Assembly (NCBI RefSeq): GCF_029931775.1
Contig: NC_079332.1
Span: forward strand, 4,773,970 to 4,837,969
Source: Euleptes europaea
Taxonomy: Eukaryota; Chordata; Lepidosauria; Squamata; Sphaerodactylidae
Length of the DNA stretch: 64,000 bases
Direction: 5' to 3'
A model generated the notes under the pieces. The model ran no database searches, had not been told where the DNA came from, and saw only the letters and a program-made list of their open reading frames with translations. A program made the position numbers and the translations under genes. Positions 45,293-58,600 of the stretch are shown here, in pieces (the stretch's first letter is position 1; every line of letters starts with the position of its first letter).

Positions 45293-45547
45293 AGAAGAAG
45301 AAGAGGAAGAGGAGTTGGTTTTTATACCCTGCTTTTCTCTACCTTTAAGGAATCTCAAAGCGTCTTACAATCACCTTCCCCTCCCCACAACAGACACCTT
45401 GTGAGGTAGGCGGGACTGAGAGAGTTCGGAGAGAACCGTGACTGGCCCAAGGTCACCCAAGCTGGCTTCATGTGGAGGAGTGGGGACTCCAACCCGGTTC
45501 TCCAGATTAGAGTCCTCCGCTCTTAACCACTACACCACGCTGGCCCA
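45293..45547 (-). mobile_element. SINE-B
   Basis: AGGAGTTGGTTTTTATACCC to CACTACACCACGCTGGCC, shortened in the middle by loss of one of the duplicated internal motifs. Confidence 0.85.
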
Positions 45548-45829
45548 AGGGCTCGTCGATGTGTTCCAAAATGTCTTTTTTGTTTTCAGGACAGGATGGC
45601 ACCGACCATGCAGCTTCTAGGCCATCCCCTTCCCCCAGCTCAGGACAAGGCACAAGTGGTCTGCAATGTCTCGCCTTCCTTTTACTGCATTCTTTTACTT
45701 TTGTAACCCACCTTCTGCATTATGGCATGTGGTGCCTTAGGTATTTCCCCCCCTGTTTGCATTCTTTCCAAGCTCTGTAATCCTAGTCCTACTGCACTGT
45801 TTATCAGATGCTTTATGCTGCCTGGCCAA

Positions 45830-45998
45830 ACTGTTTTATATCGGGTGATCCACCTTGAGTCTCAGGGAGAAAGGCGGGCTATACATGAAGTCCACTGAAA
45901 TAAAATAAAAGCACGCTCTTGGCATCAGGAAGATGTAGCACCAAGACAGACAGACAGGCAGGCAGGCAGGCAGGCAGCAGACAGACAGACAGACAGGG
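45830..45998. repeat. LINE/SINE tail and CAGA/CAGG microsatellite
   Basis: TGATCCACCTTGAGTCTCAG and GAAAGGCGGGCTATACATGA resemble a SINE or LINE tail ending in AAATAAAATAAAA. An imperfect (CAGA)n(CAGG)n(CAGA)n tract covers about 45,941-45,998. Confidence 0.65.
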
Positions 45999-46595
45999 GC
46001 CTCCCAGATTGGAGCATCTCTGAGCGAGCCATATGCAGGCATCAGACAGAAAAAAAACTCAAAGAGAGACAGCCGGATGGAAAGAGGGCCTCCCTGGCAA
46101 CAAGACCGCACCTCCCCACCTCCCGGACCTCGGGCCAATCACAACGAAATGACATCACGCACCAGAACTGAGTGAACTCACCTGTGCCAGGTAGCGTGCT
46201 TCGTAAGAGAAGGAAAGATGAGAGGAGGCAGACAGACAGAAGCCAGGAAGCTGCTCCCGGGCGGTTGACAGATGGGATTAAAGAAATGAAATGAAATGCG
46301 CACCCAGAAAGGTTTGGGGACATTTGCTTAGCTCTGTTTCCCAACACAGTCTGGCCACTTTGAAGTTAATAGGGTTCATTTCAGGCAGATTCAGGGAATG
46401 GATGTTAAAAAACAACAACACAGCTACTGAGGCTGACAGAGACGTTGGCTCCTTGCTTGTAAAATGTGGCAGGGTATCTGGCTGTCCTCCGCCAGAGGCA
46501 GGTGTCTAGGCAGGCTTGGCAGACTGGCAATGTTTAGGCTCTCTTCGGAACCTGATTGACAGGAACAGCCACGGGGGGGGGGGGGGAACGCTTAC

Positions 46596-46681
46596 CCGTT
46601 CAGCAGGGCTTCGAAGCAAACAACGGCGTTGTCCCGCTGCACCGCCAGCACCAGGCAGGGGCCCTCTGCGAGCACAGAATG
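46596..46681 (-). CDS. NDK-like gene, exon in third unit
   Basis: The acceptor is CTTTCTCTTCCAG and the donor AACGG|GTAAGC. It reads HSVLAEGPCLVLAVQRDNAV and then VCFEALLNG, the middle of an NDK fold (the GP..V..LQR..AV strand and helix). It enters in phase 0, matching the previous exon, and leaves two bases of a codon. Confidence 0.8.
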
Positions 46682-49600
46682 CTGGAAGAGAAAGGACAGG
46701 GTGACTCAGGGCAGAGGGCTGCAGGAGCGTCTCGGCCGAGGGTGAAGACGTGCCCCGGAGTCATGCCGCCACATGCCCCCCTGCCGAGAACCAACCTGCT
46801 CCGCCCCCAAAGGCTCACAGTGCCCTTTCTGTTGGCACCCTCTTGCAGTAGACCCTCTGAGTTCATGGAGTCGTGACTCGCGATTTCACTCATTTGGGGG
46901 ACGCGGGCGCTAGCCTGTTCCTGCTCCCGCCGAGCCGTCGTCTCATCATGCTGAGAGCCAGCATGGTATAGAGGTTAAGAGCTGTGGTTTGGAGCGGTGG
47001 ACTCTGATCTGGAGAACCGGCTTTGATTCCCCACTCCTCCACATGAGCGGCAGAGGCTAATCTGGTGAATCAGATTGGTTTCCCCGCTCCTCCACATGAA
47101 GCCAGCTGGGTGACCTTGGGCTAGTAACAGCTATCTCAGCCCCACCTACCTGCCAGGGTGTCTGTTGTGGGGAGGGGAAGGGGATTGTAAGCTGGTTTGA
47201 GTCTCCTTTAAGTGGTAGAGAAAGTCAGCATATAAAAACCAACTCTTCTTCTAATAATAATAATTATTATATATGGTTAAATTTTTGCGGGAAATGCGGT
47301 TGCTTGGCTAATGGGAGGCAGTGGAGTGCCCCCTGCCTCCCAGTATTCGGGGTTTCCCTATTTGTGATGATGGTGGGAAGGGACCCCCTGCAAATGGTGA
47401 GGGTCCTCGCAGGGAGGAAGAATTAGTTTTAGGACAGTTCCTGAAGAAGTGAGCGGTGACTCGTGGAAGCTCATACCTCGCTCTCGGCCCCCCTCAGGAT
47501 TGCGGCGATGAAGCGGGCCTGGGAGTGGTTCATCGCCGTGAGCCGCACCCCCGTCACCAGGAAGTCCTTGCCAACCAGCTCTTCCAGAAGCTCGAGGTAT
47601 GGGGGCCGCCCTGCCCCCTGGCCCATGGCCGCGGGAAGAACCAAGCAAGTAGTTTGGCAGAGTGCGGCAAGATGAGGTCGTTCTGGAGGGAGAAAGAAGA
47701 AGAAAGATTTTTTTAAAAAAAATTCTTGAAGTGGTTCTTTGTTGCCTGCCTTCACACTTACTTCAAAACCCTGCAGGGCCGCCTTGAGCTCTCCCAGACC
47801 AGGTTTAAAGCATTCAAACATGGCTCCGAGGAGATCGAGACGGCCACTGCCTGCTGCAGAAGTCAATCAAAGGGGAAGAGAGACACCGGTCAAGTTCTCA
47901 GTGGGGTAGGAAGCCTAGGTCTCGGCAGTACTCAGGCCACACTGTGGCAGCAGGGGAAGGGGTGGGCAGAGGATTGTGCGCTACCCCGTGGAAAAAATAT
48001 TCCCTCCACATAAAGAATTAGCATGTCAAGGAGGATGAAGATTCTAGCCTCCTTGAGAAGCTAGATTTATAGGTCAAGGCCCATTTTTGTTCGAAGGGCC
48101 CTTAGCTGCAATCTGGGGTGGTACAGCCCAGACACAGGCTTACCATTTCAGTGGGAACTAGGCAACAGAGGGCGAAAACGCATGGTCGCTTTAGCCTCCT
48201 TTATTCCCTGTTTCAGCCAGGATTCAGCCAGGATCGAACGTGTGTTCGAATGTGTGTTCGATCCTGGTTGAATCCTGGCTGAAACAGGGAATAAAGGAGG
48301 CTAAAGAGACCTTGTGTTTTCGCCCAGAGGCAGAAACATTAGAGATGGAAATCACCTGTCTGGGTCCTTTTGTAAAATGCTACTCGAAACCAGTTTCCCT
48401 GCTTTGCTATTAGCATTGTAAAGCTAAAAAGACTTTAAAAGACCTGTCTTTTCTTCATTGAAATGCTAACAACAGGGAGGGGGGGAGCTTCAAATAGCAA
48501 AAGTGGAGATTAATGGGTTAAACTTCCTCTCCACGCTTGACCCCCTAGGCAAACTGATGCTGCCCCAAGCCTGCAACAGGCATTTTCTAGATGGAAGAAG
48601 CAGCCTTGCCTCTGCTTGAGCCTCGGGTAAGGAAGGATTGTCACTACAACCGTTTTGGAATAAGGAAATCTTTAACACTCAATCGATGGTGGCCATTGGG
48701 AGCATTTCACCTTGTCGTTTAATGGTCCGCCTGCCTGTGTGAGAGAGGAGCTTCACAGAGAGGCTGAACATATTGCCAGCACCAACCTCATGGGGTACAA
48801 CAGTACCCTCTAGCGGCCAAGCCTCTTTCCTAACTGGACGGGCGTCTCATCCGCCGGCAGCTCCCCAAACTGTTTTCTTGCCCCAGCTCTTCCTGGACAA
48901 TCCCACCCTGAAAAGGACAAGCCCCACGTTTCCTTACCCAGACGCTGGGCTTGCTCAGATCCCCACGAACCGACCGGCGTCCTCCTCTCACGTTTTACGA
49001 GCCTGCACCGTCTGCCAGTTGCCAGGCTGAGTAGGGGATCGGATGCGACGGTGGCGATCTGCAGAGGGAAGGCAGAGAGAGGAATGACAAATGGAGCCGG
49101 TTTGGGGGACCGGAGCAAAGGTCGGTCCATTGCCTCCTCCAGCACGTCTGGGGGCCGGGTCTGCGCCAAGCTCAAACCCACCGGCAGAGCCGCATGCTCT
49201 GAAGCCAGTGCCCATCCCCCCATGTGCTGCTCACCGTTGGGAGCAAACCCCACAGGGCGCTCCCGCCCCCATGGCCCCAGACATTTGCTTGTGTGGCTTA
49301 GCCAGAGAACCGGTTCTGACACCACACTGCCAGCCACTAGAATCTAACACTGGGAGATGTATGAAACAGCTCATGACTTGCATAAAGGTCAAGGTCCCCT
49401 GTGCAAGGACAGGGTCATTCCTCACCCATGGGGTAACGTCACATCCCGACGTTTCCTAGGTAGACTTTACAGTGCCTTCCCCGGTACAGTTTACAGTGCC
49501 TTCCCCGGTCATCTTCCCTTTGCCCCCAGCACGCTGGGTCCTCATTTTACCGACCTCAGAAGGATGGACGGCTGAGTCAAACTTGAGCCAGCTGCCTGAA

Positions 49601-52600
49601 ACCGACTTCCGTCGGGATTGAACTCAGGTTGTGAGCAGAGCTTGGATTGCAGTACTGCAGCTTACCACTCTGTGCCACGGGGCTCCTAACCATGACTTGC
49701 ATAGCCAAGCTTAAAGAAGGGCTTGTAATGGCACTGCTGCAAATGCATACAACTGCCAGCCTAGAAAGTCCACGTCATGATGGCAGAAAATTCTTCACGA
49801 TGTATTTCTGAGGAGGTTTGATTCAGCATCGCCTGCTCTGCTACCAGCTCAGGGTGAGCGTGGAGCAGGGGCCTTCTCGTGCTGGCACCACGCCTGCGGA
49901 ACTTCTTGCCTCAAGAATTCCTTTCCTTCTTTAAAATGTTGTACAGCCCTTTGGCTGGCCCTCTGGACACTTGCGCGGCATAAGCCTAGGCGAGCCGACT
50001 CGGAATTAAGTCCTGGTCGGAGGGGCTTACTTCCAGGTAAATGTGGGTTGAACTGCTGTCACAGTTGGCTGGTGGAAAACTTTATATTAAAAGGGGTTTT
50101 TTCTTTAAACGCACAAGGGCTATCGATGACACATAATGATCGGCAAGACAGTTGGCCTGCAGAATATTTTGCGGATATAATGGGCTTTAATGTATTTATA
50201 TTTTTATTGTTATGTTATTGTTAGCTACCTCACCAGCCTGTTCCAGGCGTGGGATTGAAAAATTTGAGTATGTATCAATACATCCTGTAAAGTTATCCCT
50301 AGGTTTGTTTGTTTTTTAACTCACAGCTTCTTTATGGTAAAAACAAATACAGAAACACAGATATCTACATTTAACCACATCGAAAAGATTTAACTGTGGC
50401 TGAGTGGTGCATGACATTTCAGTGTTGTGACATGTAAATGGTGTAAGCACCAAAGAATCCACACGGCACGCACCCTTCTTAATAGCTTGTTTTGGAAGAA
50501 GAAGAATTGTTTTTTATATGCCGACTTTTTCCACCACTTAAGGAAGACTCAAACCGGCTTACAATCACCTTCCCCCTCCCCACCTTCCCCTCCCGCTGTG
50601 AGGTAGATGGGGCTGAGAGAGCTGTGACTAGCCCAAGGTCACCCAGCTGGCTTCATGTGGAGGAGTGGGGACACAAATCCAGTTCACCAGATTAGTGTCC
50701 GCTGCTCATGTGGAGGAGTGGGGAATCAAAACTGGTTCTCCAAAGCAGAGTCCACCGCTCCAAACCACAACCGCTACACCACGCTGGCTCTCTAACAGCA
50801 TGCAGTTTTGCATGCTGTGTTTTTTAACTGTAAGCTGCCTTGAGCGGGATTCTGAAGGGGCAGCATAGAAATATTCTAAATGAATGAATAAATACGTAAA
50901 TAACAGAGATGGTGCAGATTCTCTGGTCTTTAGCATCTGGCTGGAAACCTATGGCAGCCAGTCATGTTAGGTGGGGCAGGGCAACCAAAATAATGTATAT
51001 AAAAGAAGGCACTGGGGTGCAGATGTTCCGAAGCAACAGCTGCCAGGGAAAAAACACCAGGAAAGATGGAGATCCTACCTCTTTTTCCTCTAAAGATGGG
51101 CTATCAGCCCCACACAGCCCTTCTGGAAAGAACAGCTGAATGTCCCGGACAGCAACACAATAAGATACAGAGCCTAACAGAGACAAAGAGATGATTCTAT
51201 CAGGCTATGAATTAAACATTGTCTCCGTTCCCGCTCATCTCCTGGGAAGATTGATGGCAGACAGAGTCCTGAAGAAATGGCTCGAAAGGGCCGCTGCTCC
51301 ATGCTGCTGTAACAGCAAACGTTTAAACCTATTATGCCCGAGAACAGCTTCATGGTCTCCTTGCTATTTGGGCTTTGCTCTATTATGACTCGGCTTCTTC
51401 AGACAAGCACAACATCTCTGCCACCTTCTTTCTCGCTAAGTAATAAAGCGCGGGGAGATTGGAACGGGTCTCGAGCAAAGCCGTCTGTGTGTTCCAGCCG
51501 CTGAATGCAGCGGAGCTATCAAGAAATGAAATCATTTCCATGCCTTCTCCCAACATAATGTTATCTAGACTTCCCCCCCTTTCTATGTAAATATGCATAT
51601 CAGAATATATTTGCTCACTCGCTTTAACAAAAGAGAAATGCCTGCTTTGTTCTCCTTGGGTTTGATGCCCCTGGCCCAGCGGCAGAAGGGAGCATTTTAT
51701 ATGGGCAGGTAGACCCATGTTTCCCAACCAATCCTTCCAAGGTTCAAGCCTCACAAAAGAAAGTTGCAAACCCCAGAGTAGCTTAATTTGCCAAGGCGCT
51801 CGACTGAGGCATGACTGCCAACCTCCTGAGGCTCCAATCTGAAGGGCAGAGCCTAAGAGGGGCCGTGGCACAGTGGTAGAGCATCTGTTTGGCGTGTAGA
51901 AGGTCCCAGGTTCAATCTCAGCATCTCCAGTTAAAGGGACTAGGCAAGTAGGTGATGTGAATAGACCCTGGAGAGCCACTGCCAGTCTGAGTAGACAATA
52001 CTGACTTTGATGGACCAAAAGGGTCTGACTCAGTATAAGGCAGCTTCATGTGTTCAGGTGCAATTTGTGCCTCAGATTGGTATTAAAAAAATTTAGGGGA
52101 AGGACCTTAGCTCAGTGGTAGAGCACCTGCTTGGCACGCAGAAGGTCCCAGGTTCAATCCCTGGCATCTCCAGTTAAAGGGACGAGGCAAGTAGGTGATG
52201 TGAAAGATCTCAGCCTGAGACCCTGGAGGGCCGCTGCCGGCCTGAATAGACAATATTGACTTTGATGGACCAAAAGGGTCTGACTCAGTATAAGGCAGCT
52301 TCATGTGTTCAAGAGATCATGGGGGGTGCCTGGCAGATCAGGGGAGGAACCAATTAGCAGAAGGGTGACACCGTCAGGTTCCTCTCCAAAGTTGAGCACT
52401 TTGGAGGAAGGCATCTTTGGTTTCGGAGCTGAGGAACGCCAGGGAGGTGAAGCCAAACCCTCGAATAAAACTTAGATGGGGAAGGGGAAATGCCACACCC
52501 TTCACTAAAGGCTGACCTACATGGTCAGAATAGGTACGTGGTCCGGCCCTTTCGGAAGCTGCCGTCACGGGTCAGATCCCACCAGCTTTTCTGCTGGTGG

Positions 52601-55600
52601 AAAAAAGAGGTGATATCACCATGTGATGGTGGCAAAGACACCTGCCAATGCAGGTGGAAAGAACACGTCTTTGTCCGCCTCCTGCAACCGTACCGAAATC
52701 ACTGAAAGCGCACTGACTCCAGCTATCGCTCCGTGGACGCGCAGCAAAAGGAAAGATGGCAGCTGACCCACTTCTCTAGCTGAGAACAACAGCATGATAG
52801 CAGCAGCAGCAGCAACAGCGACAATAAGAAGCGATTTCGAACCGGGGCCTTCTGTGCGTTCTCAAGACTCACCGTAGAGCCCGTTCTGGACTGAGCTGAG
52901 CCCGTACTGAGCCCTCCAAAAGGACGGGTTTGCCGCTCGCGCCCGCTCCGGGTCTTCAGGCCCGAGTAGGTCGAGAAGCTTCTTCACCGCATTCTCTCGC
53001 TGAAGGCACAGCGCCAGGGAGGGGCCAGAGGTGAGATAGGCAGACTGGGCCCGCAGGCTCTAGGAAGGAAAGGAAAAAGGGGCAATAAAGGAGCCAGCTT
53101 TTGCATCTCCAAAGGGAGAGCAGCCAGTTTTTAGGTATCTCTCCACCAGTACTATCTCGAAATCTGGTACCTACTACCATCTAATCACATGAACACGCAT
53201 GAAGCTGCCTTCTACTGAACCAGGCCCCTGGTCCATCAAAGTCAGTATTGTCTACTCAGACCGGCAGCAGCTCTCCAGGGTCTCAGGCAGAGGGTCTTTC
53301 AGATCACCTACTTGCCTAGTCCTTTTAACTGGAGATGCCGGGGACTGAACCTGGGACCTTCTGCAAGCCAAGCAGATGCTCTACCACTGAGCCACGGCCC
53401 CTCCCCAGAACATAAGTAAAGCCATGAACACATGAAGCTGCCTTATACTGAATCAGACCCTTGGTCCATCAAAGTCAGTATCGTCTACTCAGACCAGCAG
53501 CAGCTCTCCGGGGTCTCAGGCAGAGGTCTTTCACATCACCTACTTGCCTGGTCCCTTTAACTGGAGATGCCGGGGATTGAACCTGGGGCCATCTGCATGC
53601 CAAGCAGATGCTCTACTGCTGAGTCACGGCCCCTCCCCAACAAATTAGATTCTGTAATGCTTTCAGGTGTCAGTTTCAAAAATGCAGACTTTGGGATTCT
53701 TCATCGTAGCCTCAGCTAGAAGAAGAGTTGGTTTTTACACCCCGCTTTTCTCTACTATTTAAGGAGTCTCTAAGTGGCTTACAATTGCCTTCCCTTCCTC
53801 TCCAAACAACAGACACCCTGTGAGGTAGGTGAGGCTGAGAGAGTTCGGAGAGAACTGTGACTGGCCCAAGGTCACCCACAAGCTTCATGTGGAGAAGTGG
53901 GGAATCGAATCCAGTTCTCCAGATTAGAATCCGCCACTCCTAACCACACCACGCTGGCTCTCACATGGTTTTTTGTTTTTTGTTCCCTCTTCCCCTTTCT
54001 GCACAATATCCATCCTGCTGGAAAGGTTTTATGTCCAGTACTGGAGAGGCACTTTGGTGCGGCGGTTAGAGGGCGACCTGAGTTTAAATCCTTGCTTGCT
54101 GTGAAAAAAGCAGAATCATTCCAACGTCTCAGTGGACACAGCCCAGAGCTGGCTTGTGGGACTCGCTGAGGTGTGAAAGAGCGGAGACAGGTTGTACTTT
54201 TTGGGTGATGGAAGTGGTGATGCCAGACAAGGGCACATCTGACATCTACTCGGCTAGCTGGCCATGACAGGGCTGCAGTGGGCCGGGAGGCCGTCTGTGA
54301 AAAACATTCCTCCGAAAGCTGCTTTTTTAATGTCAAATCCAAGGGGCCAGCAGCCGTTTTTTAGAATTTTAGGCCTGTTATAAAATCTCAAAATATTTAC
54401 TGTTTTTAAGTCAGTGAATAAAACTACTTGAGATTCCAGAGGTCGGCACTGCGTTTTAAAAGCGTGACATAACAAGGTACCTTGGAGTTTTCCCGACCTG
54501 GATAAAAACACACATGCCGCTTCCTTCCCACGGCTTCATTTGTAGAGAATAAAGTGTAATGCACTAAGCGTCCCTCGAGTCTGCAGGGATGCAAGGCGCC
54601 AAGATCTAAGGTAAGATCTGAGGTTACTTGCCAGGGAAAGGAGATTCGGAGGCACACAGGGATGCCTTTGCAAAGTAAAACTGCATTTCATCGGGCTGTA
54701 ATTCCAGGGCCCGGATTGATAAGTGCTCCGGGCCTTTTACTTGACCCTGGTGCCCGTGGTGAAATTAAACATGGCTATCGATTTGCCATCTGCAACAAGA
54801 AGTGCCGTTACGGTTAATACGATTAGGAAGCCACAACAAAGTATCCGTGCACTACATTATGGACTGGATATCAAGGGCCAGGCGGAGTTATTTGGAAGCC
54901 CTCCACCAGCGCTTAAGAGGAAAAGGATGGGGGCGAGGAGGGAGGGGGGCTGGGCTGTTGTGGATTCTGAAGCCTCAATGCCTGCATCCAGCCCAGCACT
55001 GAAGAAGAGTTGGTTTTTATACCCCACTTTTCTCTACCTTTAAGGAGTCTCAATCGCCTTGCCTTCCCCTCCCCACAACAGACACCCTGTGAGGTAGGTG
55101 GGGCTGAGAGAGTTCAGAGAGAGCTGTGACTAACCCAAGGTCACCCAGCTGGCTTCATGTGTAGGAGTGGGGAAACCAACCCGGTTCGCCAGATTAGCAT
55201 CTGCCGTTCATGTGGAGGAGTGGGGAATTGAACTCGGTTCTCCAGATAGAGCCCACCGCTCCAAACCACCGCTCTTAACCATTACACCATGCTGCGGACT
55301 ACACCATGCTAGATCAGCATGGACGGGCATCTGCCAAGGACCAGAGACGCCAGGGAGAGGAGTGGGCCTGCTGCCCTCCTTGCAGCCCACAAATCTCAGG
55401 GAGCTGATACCCCTGCACTGGGAAATGGGAGGCTCATTCATTCGTCTGTCACATTTATATACCGCTTTTTATATTCCAGGAGCTCAGGGTAGAAGTGGGT
55501 AAGCCCCCTGGCCTTGATTAGGAACTGTGCTGAGTGAAGCAAGCTATATTTTACATACATACATACACACACACACACACAGCAGAAAGCCCTGACCCTT

Positions 55601-58600
55601 AAGAACATAGAACATAAGAAAAGCCCTGCTGGATCAGGCTAAGGCCCATCAAGTCCAGCAGTCTGTTCACACAGGGGCCAACCAGGTGCCTCTAAGAAGC
55701 CCCCAAACAAGACCACAGCAGCAGCATTGTCCTGCCTGTGTTCCACAGCCCCTGATAGAATAGGCATGCTCATAAGAACATAAGAAAAGCCCTGCTGGAT
55801 CAGGCTAAAGCCCATCAAGTCCAGCAGTCTGTTCACACAGGGGCCAACCAGGTGCCTCTAGGAAACCCCCAAACAAGATGACTGCAGCAGCACCATCCTG
55901 CCTGTGCTCCACAGCACCCAAAATAATAGGCATGCTCCTCTGATACTAGAGAGAATAGGTATGCATCATGACTAGTATCCATCTTGACCAGTAGCCATGA
56001 ATACCCCTTTCCTCCATGAACATGTTCACTCCCCTCTTAAAGCCTTCCAAGTTGGCAGCCATCACCACATCCTGGGGCAGGGAGTTCCACAATTTAACGA
56101 TGCATTGTGTGAAAAAATACTTCCTGTTATCAGTTTTGAATCTCTCACCCTCCAGCTTCAGCAGATGACCCCACATTCTAGCATTATGGGAGAGGGAGAA
56201 AAGCTTCTCCCTGTCCACTCTCCCCAAACCATGTGTCTATCATGTCACTTGGTGAGGTAGACAGGGACCTCTTGGATGTGTCACCACACCTTGGCTCGCC
56301 TGGCCTCATTGTTACCTATTGTTTGTCATAAGAACATAAGAAAGGCCCTGCTGGATCAGACCAAGGCCCATCAAGTCCAGCAGTCTGCTCACACAGTGGC
56401 CAACCAGGTGCCTCTAGGAAGCCACAAACAAGAGACTGCAGCAGCACCATCCTGCCCGTGTTCCACCGCACCCAAAATAATAGGCATGCTCCTCTGATAC
56501 TAGAGAGAACAGGTATGCAGCATGACCAGCATCCATTCCAACTAATAGCCATGAATACCCCTTTCCTCCATGAACATGTCCACTCCCCTCTTAAAGCCCT
56601 CCAAGCTGGCAGCCATCACCACATCCCGGGGCAGGGAGTTCCACAATTTAACTATGCATTGTGTGAAAAAATACTTCCTTTTATCTGTTTTGAATCTCTC
56701 ACACTCCAGCTTTAGCAGATAACCCCGTGTTCTAGTATTATGGGAGAACTTCTCTTTGTCGGGCATTTGGTTGATCTGTTTGTTTCTGCTCGGTTGTTTG
56801 GGTTTGTTAAGATTTGTTGGATTTCTCGCCGCCTGCTTTCTCCCGTTCTTCCGTAATTGCAGCTCATACTGTTGATTGTTTGTACCGAGACATCCTTAAT
56901 TGACTGCCGGCTGCTCTGAGTACATTTTATTTAGGAAAGCCAGGAGAGAAATGGTTCTGACGAATAAAGAAGGATGGTTGCGGCATGAACGGGAAGAGGC
57001 AGACCTCTGCCGGAATGTGTGCAAACGCGCACGCATGCGCACTTGTTCCTGAGAATTGCTGGCCGCAGCACCTTAGAACCAGTTTTCATCTCCACTCCGA
57101 AGATGTTTCGTGCATCCCTGTAAAAACATGTTCATGCACGAGGAATGCATGCTTGCAAAGATGCGTGTGGTGCCAGTATGTGGTGTGGAGCCAGTACATG
57201 GAGACCCAGCGTGGTGTAGTGGTTACGATTGGTGGTCTGGAGCAGTAGACTCTGATCTGGAGAACTGGGTTTGATTCTCCACGCTCCACATGAGCGGCGG
57301 ACGCTAATCAGGTGAACCAGGTTGGTTTCCCCCACTCCTACACATGAAGCCAGCTGGGTGACCTTGGGCTAGTCACAGCTCTCTGAGAGCTCTCTCAGCC
57401 CCGTCCTTGCTCTGACCCGTGCCAAATGAGCTCCAGCAAGGCCGCTGCGTTTCATCCCTTCCGACCGTACCTTGGGACCCAGGGCTGGCGGCCCGTGGGG
57501 ACTTCATGCCCGCCCTCCCGAGCAAACGCCACCCGCTAAAAATAGACCCGCTCCTCGCTTTATCATGTTCCGGTGCTGCGACTGTCGCGTCTGGAGTTGC
57601 ACAGAGCCTCTGACAACTTTGGCGGATCGTTTCCCCCCTAATTCCTCACGCCTTAATTGAAAAGGCAGAGGGAGAGTCTTCTGACAGTGGCTTCATTCTG
57701 ACGCTGCAATTCGGTTGTGCCGGTGCTTTGTTAGATTAGCATTAAACCTCAGATAGCTTTGTGGGGGGTGGCTGATTAAAAGAAATTAAGCACGCTTGTA
57801 GAGACCACAGACCTCTATGAGTCCTCTGACGTCAAATTATGGGCCACGCAGCCCCAGTTTAGAATTTTGCCCTATAGGGAAGAGAGAGGATGCTTAAATC
57901 CCTTGGCGCTTGTTTCTCCCCCCACCCCACATGTTTTTTTTTTTTTTAAGCGCTTTTTTGAATAACAGACGGGGGCCTGGCTTTTCCCCATCTTCTTTTC
58001 TGTGAAGGGGTATCACCAGTGTGAACTAAAAGGGTCAAATATCCTTCTCTCATTCTCCAGGTGGCCCTGAGTCCAGAAAGATGCTGAGAAAACCCAGTCG
58101 TAAATTTCGAACAGTTAGAGCAATTCCTCAGTAGAACAGGCTTCCTCGGGAGGCGGTGAGCGCTCCTTCCCTGGAGGTTTTGAAGCAGAGGCTAGATGGG
58201 CATCTGTCAGCAATGCTGATTCTGAGATCTTAGGCAGTTTATGAGAGGGAGGGCACCTTGGCCATCTTCTGGGCATCGAGTAGGGGTCACTGGGGGTGTG
58301 GGGTGGGAGGGTAGTTGTGAAATTCCTGCATTGGGCAGGGGGTTGGACTAGATGACCCTGGTGGTCCTTTCCAACTCTATGGTTCTATGATTCTATTCTA
58401 TGCTCTGGTACCTTGTCGCTTTTGACCCTGAGAAGCCAACTCTGTGTTTGGGCTATACAGTCTCTGAAAGTGGGGGGGGGGGGGAGAGAGCAGGGAGATG
58501 TCACATGATTCTAAACCCATTCCAAAGAGTTTTAAAAAAACACCTTTGATTAAAGCTTATGTTCATGGAGGAGAGGGGTATTCATGGCTACTAGTTAAAA

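Noticed and set aside
48985-49050. Possible minus-strand exon between NDK exons
   Set aside because: Flanking exons already join in frame and restore the LYGS motif without it.
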